21,923 nucleotides of DNA. Source: a virus. The stretch spans positions 1 through 21,923 of IMG/VR virus record IMGVR_UViG_3300005753_000032; one strand, written 5' to 3'. Both the position numbers and the translations under genes were made by a program. Numbering within the stretch: the first letter of the stretch is position 1; each line of letters starts with the position of its first letter. This document shows, piece by piece, positions 4,599 through 10,607 of the stretch. A model generated the notes under the pieces. That model did no database searches. It was not told where the DNA came from and worked only from the letters and a program-made list of their open reading frames with translations.

Positions 4599-4781
4599 AT
4601 GCAAACAATCAAATTAATCGATCACATCGACAAGCATTACAAAACTAAATCAGATGCAGCAATAGCACTGGGTTCTAAACGTCAATCATTAAATAATATG
4701 CTCAACACTGGCATTAGAGTAGCGCAATTAACTGATGGCACTTACATAACAATAAATAAATCAAATAAAGAGTTTAAATAG
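4599..4781 (+). CDS. Cro-like helix-turn-helix regulator
   Basis: The 60-residue protein has the size and shape of the lambda Cro family. A short N-terminal strand/helix (QTIKLIDHIDKHY) is followed by a helix-turn-helix at about 17-37 (KSDAAIALGSKRQSLNNMLN) and a C-terminal beta hairpin (DGTYITI). It should bind the operators in the three surrounding promoters as a dimer and control the choice between leftward and rightward transcription. The gene has no Shine-Dalgarno sequence, and the -10 box ends only six bases before the ATG, so the message is predicted to be leaderless, like lambda cI from PRM. The stop codon directly precedes the third promoter. A repressor partner is not visible unless the HTH gene at 5826 serves as one. 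Confidence 0.75.
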   Translation: MQTIKLIDHIDKHYKTKSDAAIALGSKRQSLNNMLNTGIRVAQLTDGTYITINKSNKEFK

Positions 4782-4782
4782 C

Positions 4783-4811
4783 TTGACGATGTAAGTCAGT
4801 TGATATACAAT
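4783..4811 (+). promoter_or_regulatory. Rightward promoter/operator, copy 3, for the packaging block
   Basis: The -35 TTGACG (4783-4788), 17-base spacer and -10 TACAAT (4806-4811) give the strongest match to the sigma70 consensus among the three copies. The predicted start is near 4818, followed by AAAGGAG and the ATG at 4834. The spacer TGTAAGTCAGTTGATA differs from copy 1 at only two positions. Confidence 0.75.
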
Positions 4812-4833
4812 CGGCGCTCAAAAGGAGAATAAA

Positions 4834-4944
4834 ATGATTAAATGCACACTAAATTGCAAAAAATGTTTACACGCAAAAAGGACAAGACAAGACAAAAACT
4901 ATAACAAGTGCGAGTACATCAAGCTTGTTATTTATCCTAAATAA
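4834..4944 (+). CDS. 36-residue cysteine-rich mini-protein
   Basis: The frame follows a consensus ribosome binding site (AAAGGAG, 6 bases before the ATG) and a strong promoter, so it is very likely translated. The product begins MIKCTLNCKKCLHAKRTRQD and has four cysteines at 4, 8, 11 and 26. They are able to form a single zinc knuckle, followed by a short hydrophobic tail (IKLVIYPK). Its position as the first gene of the rightward transcript suggests an early regulatory role, but no family is recognised. It may also work partly as a leader for the terminase gene downstream. Confidence 0.6.
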   Translation: MIKCTLNCKKCLHAKRTRQDKNYNKCEYIKLVIYPK

Positions 4945-4971
4945 AATTTATCTACTGTAGTACAATAATGC

Positions 4972-5721
4972 ATGACTAAAAAACAAACCAAAGCTGAAAC
5001 TAGAGCAATCGAATTATACAAATCTGGCGAAACAGCTATTAATGCCTATCATTCAGCATTTCCATTATCTAAAAAGTGGAAAACCAGCACGATAGAGAGC
5101 AAAGCACAGCGTTTATTCGATTCAGTTAACGCAATACAACCAAAAAAGCCTAAAAGAGTGTCACACGTTAAATCTAGCGACTCTATACCCACAAACAAAC
5201 AAACTAAGAGCACACAAGCGCAAGAAACACTAAAAATTGAGCTATCTGATGAGCAAAAGTACTTATTAAGCAAATGTACTCAACTGCAACAGCGTATTGT
5301 TATCAACATTACGCAGGGCAATATGAGTAATCGTCAAGCATATTACGACGCGGGAGGGCAAGCTAAGAACGATAATACAGCAGATTCAAGCGTCGGCGAA
5401 ATCTTGCTAAATCCTGCGGTGAGTGCTTTATACGACTCTCTCACCCAGGAAAAGCTTAACGATGCAATAATGATCAGGGATGAAGGTTTAGAAATATTAA
5501 CAAGTATTAGCCGCTCTCGCATTGACGATGAAGAGCAGTTTAAGCTTAAAGTACAGTCAAAACTGGCGGCAATCAAACAATTAGCACTAATGCAGGGCTG
5601 GGATGCAGCTAGCAAGCACGAGCACACAGGCAAAGATGGCGAAGCAATTAAGATGATCACATCAGAAATGACAGCCGAAGAAGCCAGCCAAATCTATCAA
5701 GATAGTCTAAAATCTAAATAA
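4972..5721 (+). CDS. terS: Terminase small subunit (TerS)
   Basis: The protein has 249 residues. The central segment at about 93-152 (LSDEQKYLL, then LQQRIVINITQGNMSNRQAY, AGG and LLNPAVSAL) is the usual small-terminase domain with a helix-turn-helix that recognises packaging-start DNA. A second similar element lies at 10-50 (AIELYKSGETAINAYHSAFP, KKWKTSTIESKAQRLF), which also resembles TerS DNA-binding regions, so the protein seems to have two such modules joined by a Lys/Ser/Thr-rich linker at 57-90. The C-terminal part is helical and ends with AEEASQIYQDSLKSK, the likely oligomer and TerL-contact region. There is no Shine-Dalgarno sequence; TACAAT ends five bases before the ATG. It precedes TerL by about 1.6 kb with unrelated genes between. 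Confidence 0.75.
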   Translation: MTKKQTKAETRAIELYKSGETAINAYHSAFPLSKKWKTSTIESKAQRLFDSVNAIQPKKPKRVSHVKSSDSIPTNKQTKSTQAQETLKIELSDEQKYLLSKCTQLQQRIVINITQGNMSNRQAYYDAGGQAKNDNTADSSVGEILLNPAVSALYDSLTQEKLNDAIMIRDEGLEILTSISRSRIDDEEQFKLKVQSKLAAIKQLALMQGWDAASKHEHTGKDGEAIKMITSEMTAEEASQIYQDSLKSK

Positions 5722-5756
5722 ACCCCCACTAAAAGCGTGAATAATCGTCAATTCTC

Positions 5757-5790
5757 TTTACATTCTTATCAATATCCCCGACAATATACT
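5757..5790 (+). promoter_or_regulatory. Possible promoter before the second HTH gene
   Basis: TTTACA at 5757-5762, a 17-base spacer and GACAAT at 5780-5785 form a plausible sigma70 promoter. An overlapping TATACT at 5785-5790 is a better -10 but lacks a good -35. It lies in the 104-base gap after the small terminase gene and would make the HTH gene at 5826 independently expressed. The 30-bp element of the main control region is not repeated here. Confidence 0.4.
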
Positions 5791-5825
5791 TTAAAATTGA
5801 AATAAACTACTACTTTAAGGGTTTT

Positions 5826-6035
5826 ATGGACTTCGGGCGCGCTTTTTTAATTGCAATGGCAACGGCAGGTTTAAGACTCACTGCTAAACAAACAGCTAAA
5901 AAACTTGATATCTCAGTCAACTATCTCTACGACATCTATAATAATAAAAAACGCCCGAGTTTAAAACTACTAATTAAACTATCTAAAATGTGCAATACCA
6001 AACTTTCAACGGTAATTGCTTACGCAGGGGAATGA
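5826..6035 (+). CDS. XRE-family helix-turn-helix regulator
   Basis: The 69-residue protein consists almost entirely of a Cro/C1-type helix-turn-helix. LTAKQTAKKLDISVNYLYDI (about 19-37) gives the two core helices, followed by the usual NNKKRPSLKLLIKLSKMCN turn and helices. AAGGG lies 5 bases before the ATG. It sits inside the packaging block after an intergenic gap with a possible promoter. It could be the C1-like opponent of the Cro-like protein at 4599, a late-gene regulator, or a second antirepressor-type switch. No separate dimerisation domain is present, so it is probably a short DNA-binding repressor. Confidence 0.75.
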   Translation: MDFGRAFLIAMATAGLRLTAKQTAKKLDISVNYLYDIYNNKKRPSLKLLIKLSKMCNTKLSTVIAYAGE

Positions 6036-6036
6036 A

Positions 6037-6249
6037 ATGAACATTAAAATTATAGAAGAAATTGCTAGGCAGACTGGTATGGACTTACGCATGCATGACA
6101 CAAAACCGAGGATGACGCAAATTGACGATGCAACAAATTTAATTGTTGCAAGTGGTGATTTAACAAATTACGGAGAAAATCTTATTAAATTTGCCAACGC
6201 TGTAGAAAATCATTTTAGACAAAAAAACAGGGGGTTGAAGCTCCTATGA
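6037..6249 (+). CDS. 70-residue hypothetical protein
   Basis: The preferred start is the ATG at 6037, one base after the stop of the HTH gene and preceded by AGGGGAATGAA. A frame opening at 6016 would overlap the upstream gene and lacks a ribosome binding site. The product starts MNIKIIEEIARQTGMDLRMH and contains ENLIKFANAVENHF near its end. It is a soluble, mainly helical protein of unknown family. Its stop overlaps the start of the membrane-protein gene by four bases, and the GGGG tract near its end serves as that gene's ribosome binding site. Confidence 0.65.
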   Translation: MNIKIIEEIARQTGMDLRMHDTKPRMTQIDDATNLIVASGDLTNYGENLIKFANAVENHFRQKNRGLKLL

Positions 6250-6770
6250 AAATTACACCGTTATTGCTACTACTACTATTCAGCTTTAACGCACAAGCCA
6301 TCGAGCTATCATTAATGTTCGGGGGCTATTCTCATCACTTAAATTCTACTTATAGCTCTGATGAGAGCGTGCTTAATTGCAATGAGGGAATATGCAGATA
6401 TGAAGAAGGAAAGATTAAATACAATCAAGATCATGACTTTATCGGATTTATATATGATAACTATATAGTCGCTAAATTTAAAAACAGTCTTTATAGACAA
6501 TCATATCTTGTTGCGTACAACTACGAACTATACCAGTTTGAAAACTATTTTTTGGGAATGCAGCATACTGTATCTGTGATGGGGGGGGTTGTGACTGGTT
6601 ATCAACAAGATGATATAATGACTTCGATTAATGATAATCTGGCAATTTATATTTCACCAAGCCTTGAGAGCCGGTATGTTATTAATTCAGAGTATTCAGT
6701 TTCAATAAACACTAACTTAGTCGGTACGGCAATTGCTGTTACTGCTAGTATCAATTATAGGTTTAAATAA
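6246..6770 (+). CDS. Secreted outer-membrane beta-barrel-like protein
   Basis: This 174-residue protein has a clear Sec signal peptide (residues 1-18, hydrophobic Leu run, cleavage after AQA). The mature part is rich in alternating polar and hydrophobic strands, for example HDFIGFIYDNYIVAKFKNS and YLVAYNYELYQF, and ends in a typical barrel-closing SINYRFK strand. Cys45 and Cys50 may form a disulfide in a loop. The pattern SYLVAYNY...GVVTGY recalls small outer-membrane proteins carried by phages and PagP/Lom-like proteins, which can alter the host surface. Superinfection exclusion or host-surface change is a reasonable inference. The gene contains an 8-G tract at 6581-6588 within codons for Met-Gly-Gly-Val, a possible slippage site. 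Confidence 0.65.
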   Translation: MKITPLLLLLLFSFNAQAIELSLMFGGYSHHLNSTYSSDESVLNCNEGICRYEEGKIKYNQDHDFIGFIYDNYIVAKFKNSLYRQSYLVAYNYELYQFENYFLGMQHTVSVMGGVVTGYQQDDIMTSINDNLAIYISPSLESRYVINSEYSVSINTNLVGTAIAVTASINYRFK

Positions 6771-7331
6771 ATGAGAACAGGGATATTTTTTGACACAGAA
6801 ACGACAGGCTTACCGAATTGGAAAGAAAAATCTGATAGCGAATGTCAGCCGCACTTAGTACAACTAGCTGCAATAGTTGCAGACTTAGATACTCGCGAGA
6901 TATTGCAAAGCATGAATGTGATTATCAATCCCTTAGAATGGACAATACCGCAAGAAACAATTGATATACATGGCATAACAAATGAAATAGCTAATCAAGT
7001 CGGCATACCCGAGATACAAGCAATTGATATGTTTATGTCTATGCAACAAGGCTCATTACGCATTGCTCACAATGTAACATTTGATAATCGCATAATCCGT
7101 ATTGGCTGTAAACGATATTTTCCGGATATAATCTCAGATGAAGCATGGAAAGATAAATCAAATTATTACTGCACTTACCAAAACTTCAAGAAATTAATCG
7201 GCGGTAAGGGTGGGCACAAACTAATAGATGCTTATAAACACTTTACTAGTAAAGAGCTAGTCGGCGCACATAATGCTTGGACTGATACTAAAGCTTGTAT
7301 GGATGTTTACTGGGGATTGCGAGAAGCATAA
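6771..7331 (+). CDS. DnaQ-like 3'-5' exonuclease (DEDDh)
   Basis: This 186-residue protein carries the complete exonuclease set of the DnaQ family: Exo I FFDTETTGLP (Asp8, Glu10), the family's HGIT motif at 67-70, Exo II AHNVTFDNRI (Asp105) and Exo III HNAWTD (His167, Asp172). It is a stand-alone domain without polymerase or RNase T extensions and should remove nucleotides from 3' ends using two metal ions. It starts directly after the stop of the barrel gene and ends directly before the terminase gene. Placement next to packaging genes, rather than with replication genes, suggests a role in DNA processing before packaging, proofreading in trans, or host nucleic-acid degradation. Confidence 0.9.
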   Translation: MRTGIFFDTETTGLPNWKEKSDSECQPHLVQLAAIVADLDTREILQSMNVIINPLEWTIPQETIDIHGITNEIANQVGIPEIQAIDMFMSMQQGSLRIAHNVTFDNRIIRIGCKRYFPDIISDEAWKDKSNYYCTYQNFKKLIGGKGGHKLIDAYKHFTSKELVGAHNAWTDTKACMDVYWGLREA

Positions 7332-10040
7332 ATGGACTGGCAAAACCCCGACTACACTGAAGTATTTAGAGAACGCCAATTAAGGCTCGATAAAGTACGC
7401 TCTAATCCTATTTTGCTCCAAGCAATGAAGAAGCATTACAAGAATAATCCGTGGGACTTCATCAACGACTGGGGTATGACATTTGACCCCAGACAGGTCG
7501 AAAAAGGTCAGTTAGCAAACATTCCCTTCGTTTTATGGCCAAGACAAACAGATTTTTTGTATTGGATGGACGAAAGATGGAAAGCGGGAGAGTACGGAAT
7601 AGTCGAGAAGTCGAGAGATTGTGGGGTTACTTGGCTATCAGTTGGCTTTTGTTGTACTCAGTGGCTATTCAACTCAGGATTCAGTGCTGGATTTGGCTCA
7701 GCTAAAGAAACTAAAGTTGATAAAAAGGGCGACCCAGATTGTATATTTGAAAAGATACGCTTCTTTATCAATAATATTCCGAAAGAATTCTTACCTAAAG
7801 ATTTTAATCTAAACATTCACTCTTCGTTCATGAAGCTATCAAATCCAGAAAACGGGGCAACTATCACTGGAGACTCAGGGTTACAAATAGGTCGTGGCGG
7901 TAGAAAAGCCTTGACTCTTGAAACCCCAGTACTAACAACTGGTGGATGGAAGAAAAATGGTGAATTATCACTTAATGATTGTGTTATAAATAACAGTGGA
8001 AAGCCAACTAGAATCATAGGTATTCAAGATCATGGAAGAAGGAAAGTATATAGGGTTGGCTTCGATGACGGAACATCAGTTAAATGTTGTGGCGATCACT
8101 TATGGACTGTAACCACTAGATCAATACGTAAAGCAAATGGCAGAAGCACTAACGAAAAGCGAAGAACACCACATAATATCACGCTGTCTACAAATGAAAT
8201 GGTTGATAATGTATTGGTTAAAAGAAAAGACGATAACAAAGAATATCAATATCAAATACCAATTACCGCACCTGTAGTATTTCAAGAAAAAGATTTACCT
8301 TTAGATCCATATCTTTTAGGTTTATTACTTGGTGATGGATGTATGCCTTATACAGTCAATATTGTTAACAGTGAACCAGAGATAATCAAAGAAATAGAAG
8401 ATCGAGTACCAGAAGGGATATCCGTATCTCATGCAGGAATAACACATCGTTTAGTTGATTACAGTGCTGGTGGGCCAAAAAGAAGTAAAATGAAAATCAT
8501 ACTTGATTCTCTTGGGGTAAGAAATTGTCTCGCTCCCACGAAGTTTGTGCCAAAGAAATATTTATTTAATTCAATCGAAAATCGATTATTAATACTGCAA
8601 GGATTGTTAGATACCGATGGATGGGTGAGTAAACGCAAAGGCGCGGGAAAGGTTTGTTTTGCTAGTGCGTCGATACAGCTAGCAAAAGACGTTCAATTTT
8701 TAGCCCAATCATTAGGCGGGGTTGCTACGCTACGCACAAAAAAAACCACACATTTAGATTCCCATGAAATAATCCTTGCTATGCCTGACGGGATCAACCC
8801 TTTCAAATTAACGAGGAAAGCCGAAAGAGTTAAAACAAGAGCTTTATATCAACCAAGACGTTCGATTATCTCTATAGAACCTGATGGAACAGAACCTGTT
8901 AGGTGCATTACAGTAGAAAACGATAACGGACTATATTTATGCAATGATTTTATTGTGACTCACAATAGCGTATGGATAATAGACGAGGCGGCATTCATCG
9001 AAAATCAACAAGCCGCTGATAACGCGATAAGTCAAGCAACAAACTGTCACATCGATGTAAGCACTTACAATGGCAACGGTAATGTATTTTACAGAAAGTC
9101 CCTTAAATTTGAAGGTACAAAGCATAAATTTATCTTTGATTGGAGACAAGACCCACGAAAAGATGATGCTTGGTATGCTAAGCAAAAGGCAGAAAAAGAC
9201 CCGATAACAGTTGCTCAAGAGATTGATCGCGATCCGAATGCTTCACAGAGCGACTCATTTATACCGGCAGATTATGTTAGAGCGGCGGTTGACTTACACA
9301 AACTAATAAAAATACCACCGTCCGGAGTTAGAGCGACAGGCTTCGATCCAGCGGATGAAGGCGATGCAAAAGCAGTTGTTTCAAAGTATGGATATATTAT
9401 TCAATCCGCCGAAATGATGAAAGACGGCGATATTACACAAGCAATCCCGTGGGCTTATCAGCAAGCATTCAATAATCATTCTCAATTTTTAAGTTATGAT
9501 GCGGACGGAATGGGCGCGCCGGTCATGAAATTAACATTAGATTCGTATGCAGCGGGTAACATGCCTATCTTGCCTTATTATGGATCAGGCGAAGTTGTGG
9601 ACAAGAAAAAACATTTGACAAATGGTGAAGGTATACCCGATAAAACACTTAAAACTAACGGAGATACCTATCTAAACTATCGAGCGCAGACGGCAACATG
9701 GTTATATGATCGGTTTAAAGCGTCATACGATGTTAGAACTCAAATTGAATCAGGCGGTGTAGCACTTGGAGTTGATGCAGATAAAATTATATCTATTGAT
9801 TCCACTTGCGTTCATTCTTTTGAATTAATAGCTGAACTATCAAGACCTAAACGAGTATGGACTAACAACGGTAAGATAAAGGTCGAATCTAAGAAAGAAA
9901 TGAAGAAGCGAGGGGTGGAGTCACCTAATTTATTTGACGCTCTTGTTATAGTTAACGCAATCAAAGCCCCAAGCCCCACAGCAATTAGACGATATAAAAC
10001 ACGAAGCATTAAAATCAGAGACAAAGGGGTTGGAATGTGA
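7332..10040 (+). CDS. terL: Terminase large subunit interrupted by an intein
   Basis: The 902-residue precursor should splice to a 549-residue packaging ATPase/nuclease. The first extein holds a degenerate Walker A, KSRDCGVTW (93-101). The second begins SVWIIDEAAF, the Walker B with Asp551 and Glu552. The nuclease domain shows GFDPADEGD (Asp672), YDADGMG (Asp723/Asp725) and NLFDAL (Asp869). Residues 193-545 are an intein placed after GRGGRK, just before Walker B, where it would inactivate the motor unless spliced out. TerL cuts concatemers and drives DNA into proheads with TerS and the portal. The start follows directly on the exonuclease stop. A peptide at 614-642 (WYAK...EIDRDPNASQ) is echoed in the scaffolding protein. 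Confidence 0.93.
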   Translation: MDWQNPDYTEVFRERQLRLDKVRSNPILLQAMKKHYKNNPWDFINDWGMTFDPRQVEKGQLANIPFVLWPRQTDFLYWMDERWKAGEYGIVEKSRDCGVTWLSVGFCCTQWLFNSGFSAGFGSAKETKVDKKGDPDCIFEKIRFFINNIPKEFLPKDFNLNIHSSFMKLSNPENGATITGDSGLQIGRGGRKALTLETPVLTTGGWKKNGELSLNDCVINNSGKPTRIIGIQDHGRRKVYRVGFDDGTSVKCCGDHLWTVTTRSIRKANGRSTNEKRRTPHNITLSTNEMVDNVLVKRKDDNKEYQYQIPITAPVVFQEKDLPLDPYLLGLLLGDGCMPYTVNIVNSEPEIIKEIEDRVPEGISVSHAGITHRLVDYSAGGPKRSKMKIILDSLGVRNCLAPTKFVPKKYLFNSIENRLLILQGLLDTDGWVSKRKGAGKVCFASASIQLAKDVQFLAQSLGGVATLRTKKTTHLDSHEIILAMPDGINPFKLTRKAERVKTRALYQPRRSIISIEPDGTEPVRCITVENDNGLYLCNDFIVTHNSVWIIDEAAFIENQQAADNAISQATNCHIDVSTYNGNGNVFYRKSLKFEGTKHKFIFDWRQDPRKDDAWYAKQKAEKDPITVAQEIDRDPNASQSDSFIPADYVRAAVDLHKLIKIPPSGVRATGFDPADEGDAKAVVSKYGYIIQSAEMMKDGDITQAIPWAYQQAFNNHSQFLSYDADGMGAPVMKLTLDSYAAGNMPILPYYGSGEVVDKKKHLTNGEGIPDKTLKTNGDTYLNYRAQTATWLYDRFKASYDVRTQIESGGVALGVDADKIISIDSTCVHSFELIAELSRPKRVWTNNGKIKVESKKEMKKRGVESPNLFDALVIVNAIKAPSPTAIRRYKTRSIKIRDKGVGM
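7908..8966 (+). mobile_element. Intein (class 3-like, Ala1) with LAGLIDADG homing endonuclease
   Basis: The element encodes 353 residues (193-545 of the precursor). Block A reads ALTLETPVLTTGGW, with Ala instead of Cys or Ser at position 1. Block B is GDHLWTV (Trp258). Block F is VRCITVE with Cys525 where most inteins have Asp. Block G is FIVTHN with Thr543 before the penultimate His and terminal Asn545, and the +1 residue is Ser. Non-nucleophile position 1 together with this Trp-Cys-Thr set is the mark of class 3 inteins, in which the block F Cys starts splicing. Two LAGLIDADG motifs, YLLGLLLGDGC (327-337) and LLQGLLDTDGW (near 421-431), make up an apparently intact homing endonuclease. Confidence 0.88.
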
Positions 10041-10044
10041 ACAA

Positions 10045-10073
10045 TTGTAACTCACGCTCTGATAAAGTATAAT
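10045..10073 (+). promoter_or_regulatory. Promoter for the virion structural block
   Basis: TTGTAA (10045-10050), a 17-base spacer and a perfect TATAAT (10068-10073) lie just after the terminase stop. The predicted start is near 10080, and an AAGG motif precedes the ATG at 10118. This is the best -10 box in the window and would restart transcription for the portal and capsid genes. Confidence 0.65.
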
Positions 10074-10117
10074 ATTCGCTAGCATTTCCTCACATACTAA
10101 AAAATAAGGTTAATATC

Positions 10118-10285
10118 ATGCGAAAAAACAACAAACCAATGCCAGTAAAAGGCGGCTATGGTAGCCCATCACCAAAAAAACCAAAGACACCAAGACATAC
10201 AATACAGCCTGTACGCCCAAAGCCTAAGCCTAAATCTAAATTCTACAGACCGATGGATAGTTATGGCAGCAATTACACTTCTTAG
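10118..10285 (+). CDS. 55-residue Pro/Lys-rich small protein
   Basis: The frame starts at an ATG preceded by ATAAGGTTAATATC and ends at TAG 10283-10285, 23 bases inside the next gene. The sequence is dominated by Pro, Lys and Arg (for example KKPKTPRH and RPKPKPKSK) with few hydrophobic residues, so it is probably disordered and positively charged. Such peptides may bind DNA or acidic virion proteins. Its position right after a good promoter and before a structural gene suggests a virion-related role, but no family is recognised. Confidence 0.55.
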   Translation: MRKNNKPMPVKGGYGSPSPKKPKTPRHTIQPVRPKPKPKSKFYRPMDSYGSNYTS

Positions 10286-10607
10286 TGCGGCAGATAGCAC
10301 GGGAGCTGGCGATATTAAACAGCTTCCTCACTTGGTTGGCAATCATGTCGTACAAGTTACTTCAACTGGCAGCCCTACGACTGTAACATTGGCATTGGAA
10401 GGTAGTATTGATGGTTCTACTTGGTTTGTTCTTGACAGCTCAACTTACACAGCATCTAATAACATGAATTTTGCAATTGATATGCCAGTCACTTATGTTC
10501 GATTGAACCTTACAAATCTTTCAGGTGGCTCATCTCCAACGGTTACAGGTATATACGAAGGAGACAATCAAGGAGCATCTAAAACTGGCAGGCGTGGTCA
10601 ATTCTAG
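10263..10607 (+). CDS. Beta-sandwich virion-associated protein
   Basis: The preferred start is ATG 10263 (MAAITLLSAADSTGAGD), preceded by a GGA motif. The frame is open back to 10158, but the extra 35 residues overlap the Pro/Lys-rich gene and look out of frame. The 114-residue product is rich in Thr, Ser, Val and Gly. It contains HVVQVTSTGSPTTVTLALEG and FAIDMPVTYVRLNL strands, a pattern typical of Ig-like or decoration folds in phage heads and tails. Its stop abuts the GTG of the portal gene. It is likely a structural or head-decoration protein; the precise place in the particle is unknown. Confidence 0.6.
   Translation: MAAITLLSAADSTGAGDIKQLPHLVGNHVVQVTSTGSPTTVTLALEGSIDGSTWFVLDSSTYTASNNMNFAIDMPVTYVRLNLTNLSGGSSPTVTGIYEGDNQGASKTGRRGQF

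Noticed and set aside
4961-4966. Fourth copy of the promoter element before the small terminase gene
   Set aside because: TACAAT is present, but there is no -35 and no match in the spacer to the three copies. Only a possible weak -10 remains, so it is mentioned but not called.
6016-6036. Upstream ATG for the 70-residue gene
   Set aside because: It lies inside the HTH gene without a ribosome binding site. ATG 6037 follows AGGGG at proper distance.
9225-9235. GATCGCGATC palindrome shared by terminase and scaffold genes as a DNA site
   Set aside because: The match coincides with the Asp-Arg-Asp-Pro codons of the shared peptide, so protein-level similarity explains it better than a DNA-binding site.
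10158-10262. N-terminal extension of the beta-sandwich protein
   Set aside because: It overlaps the Pro/Lys-rich gene in a different frame and gives low-quality sequence. ATG 10263 has a ribosome binding motif and a natural N-terminus.
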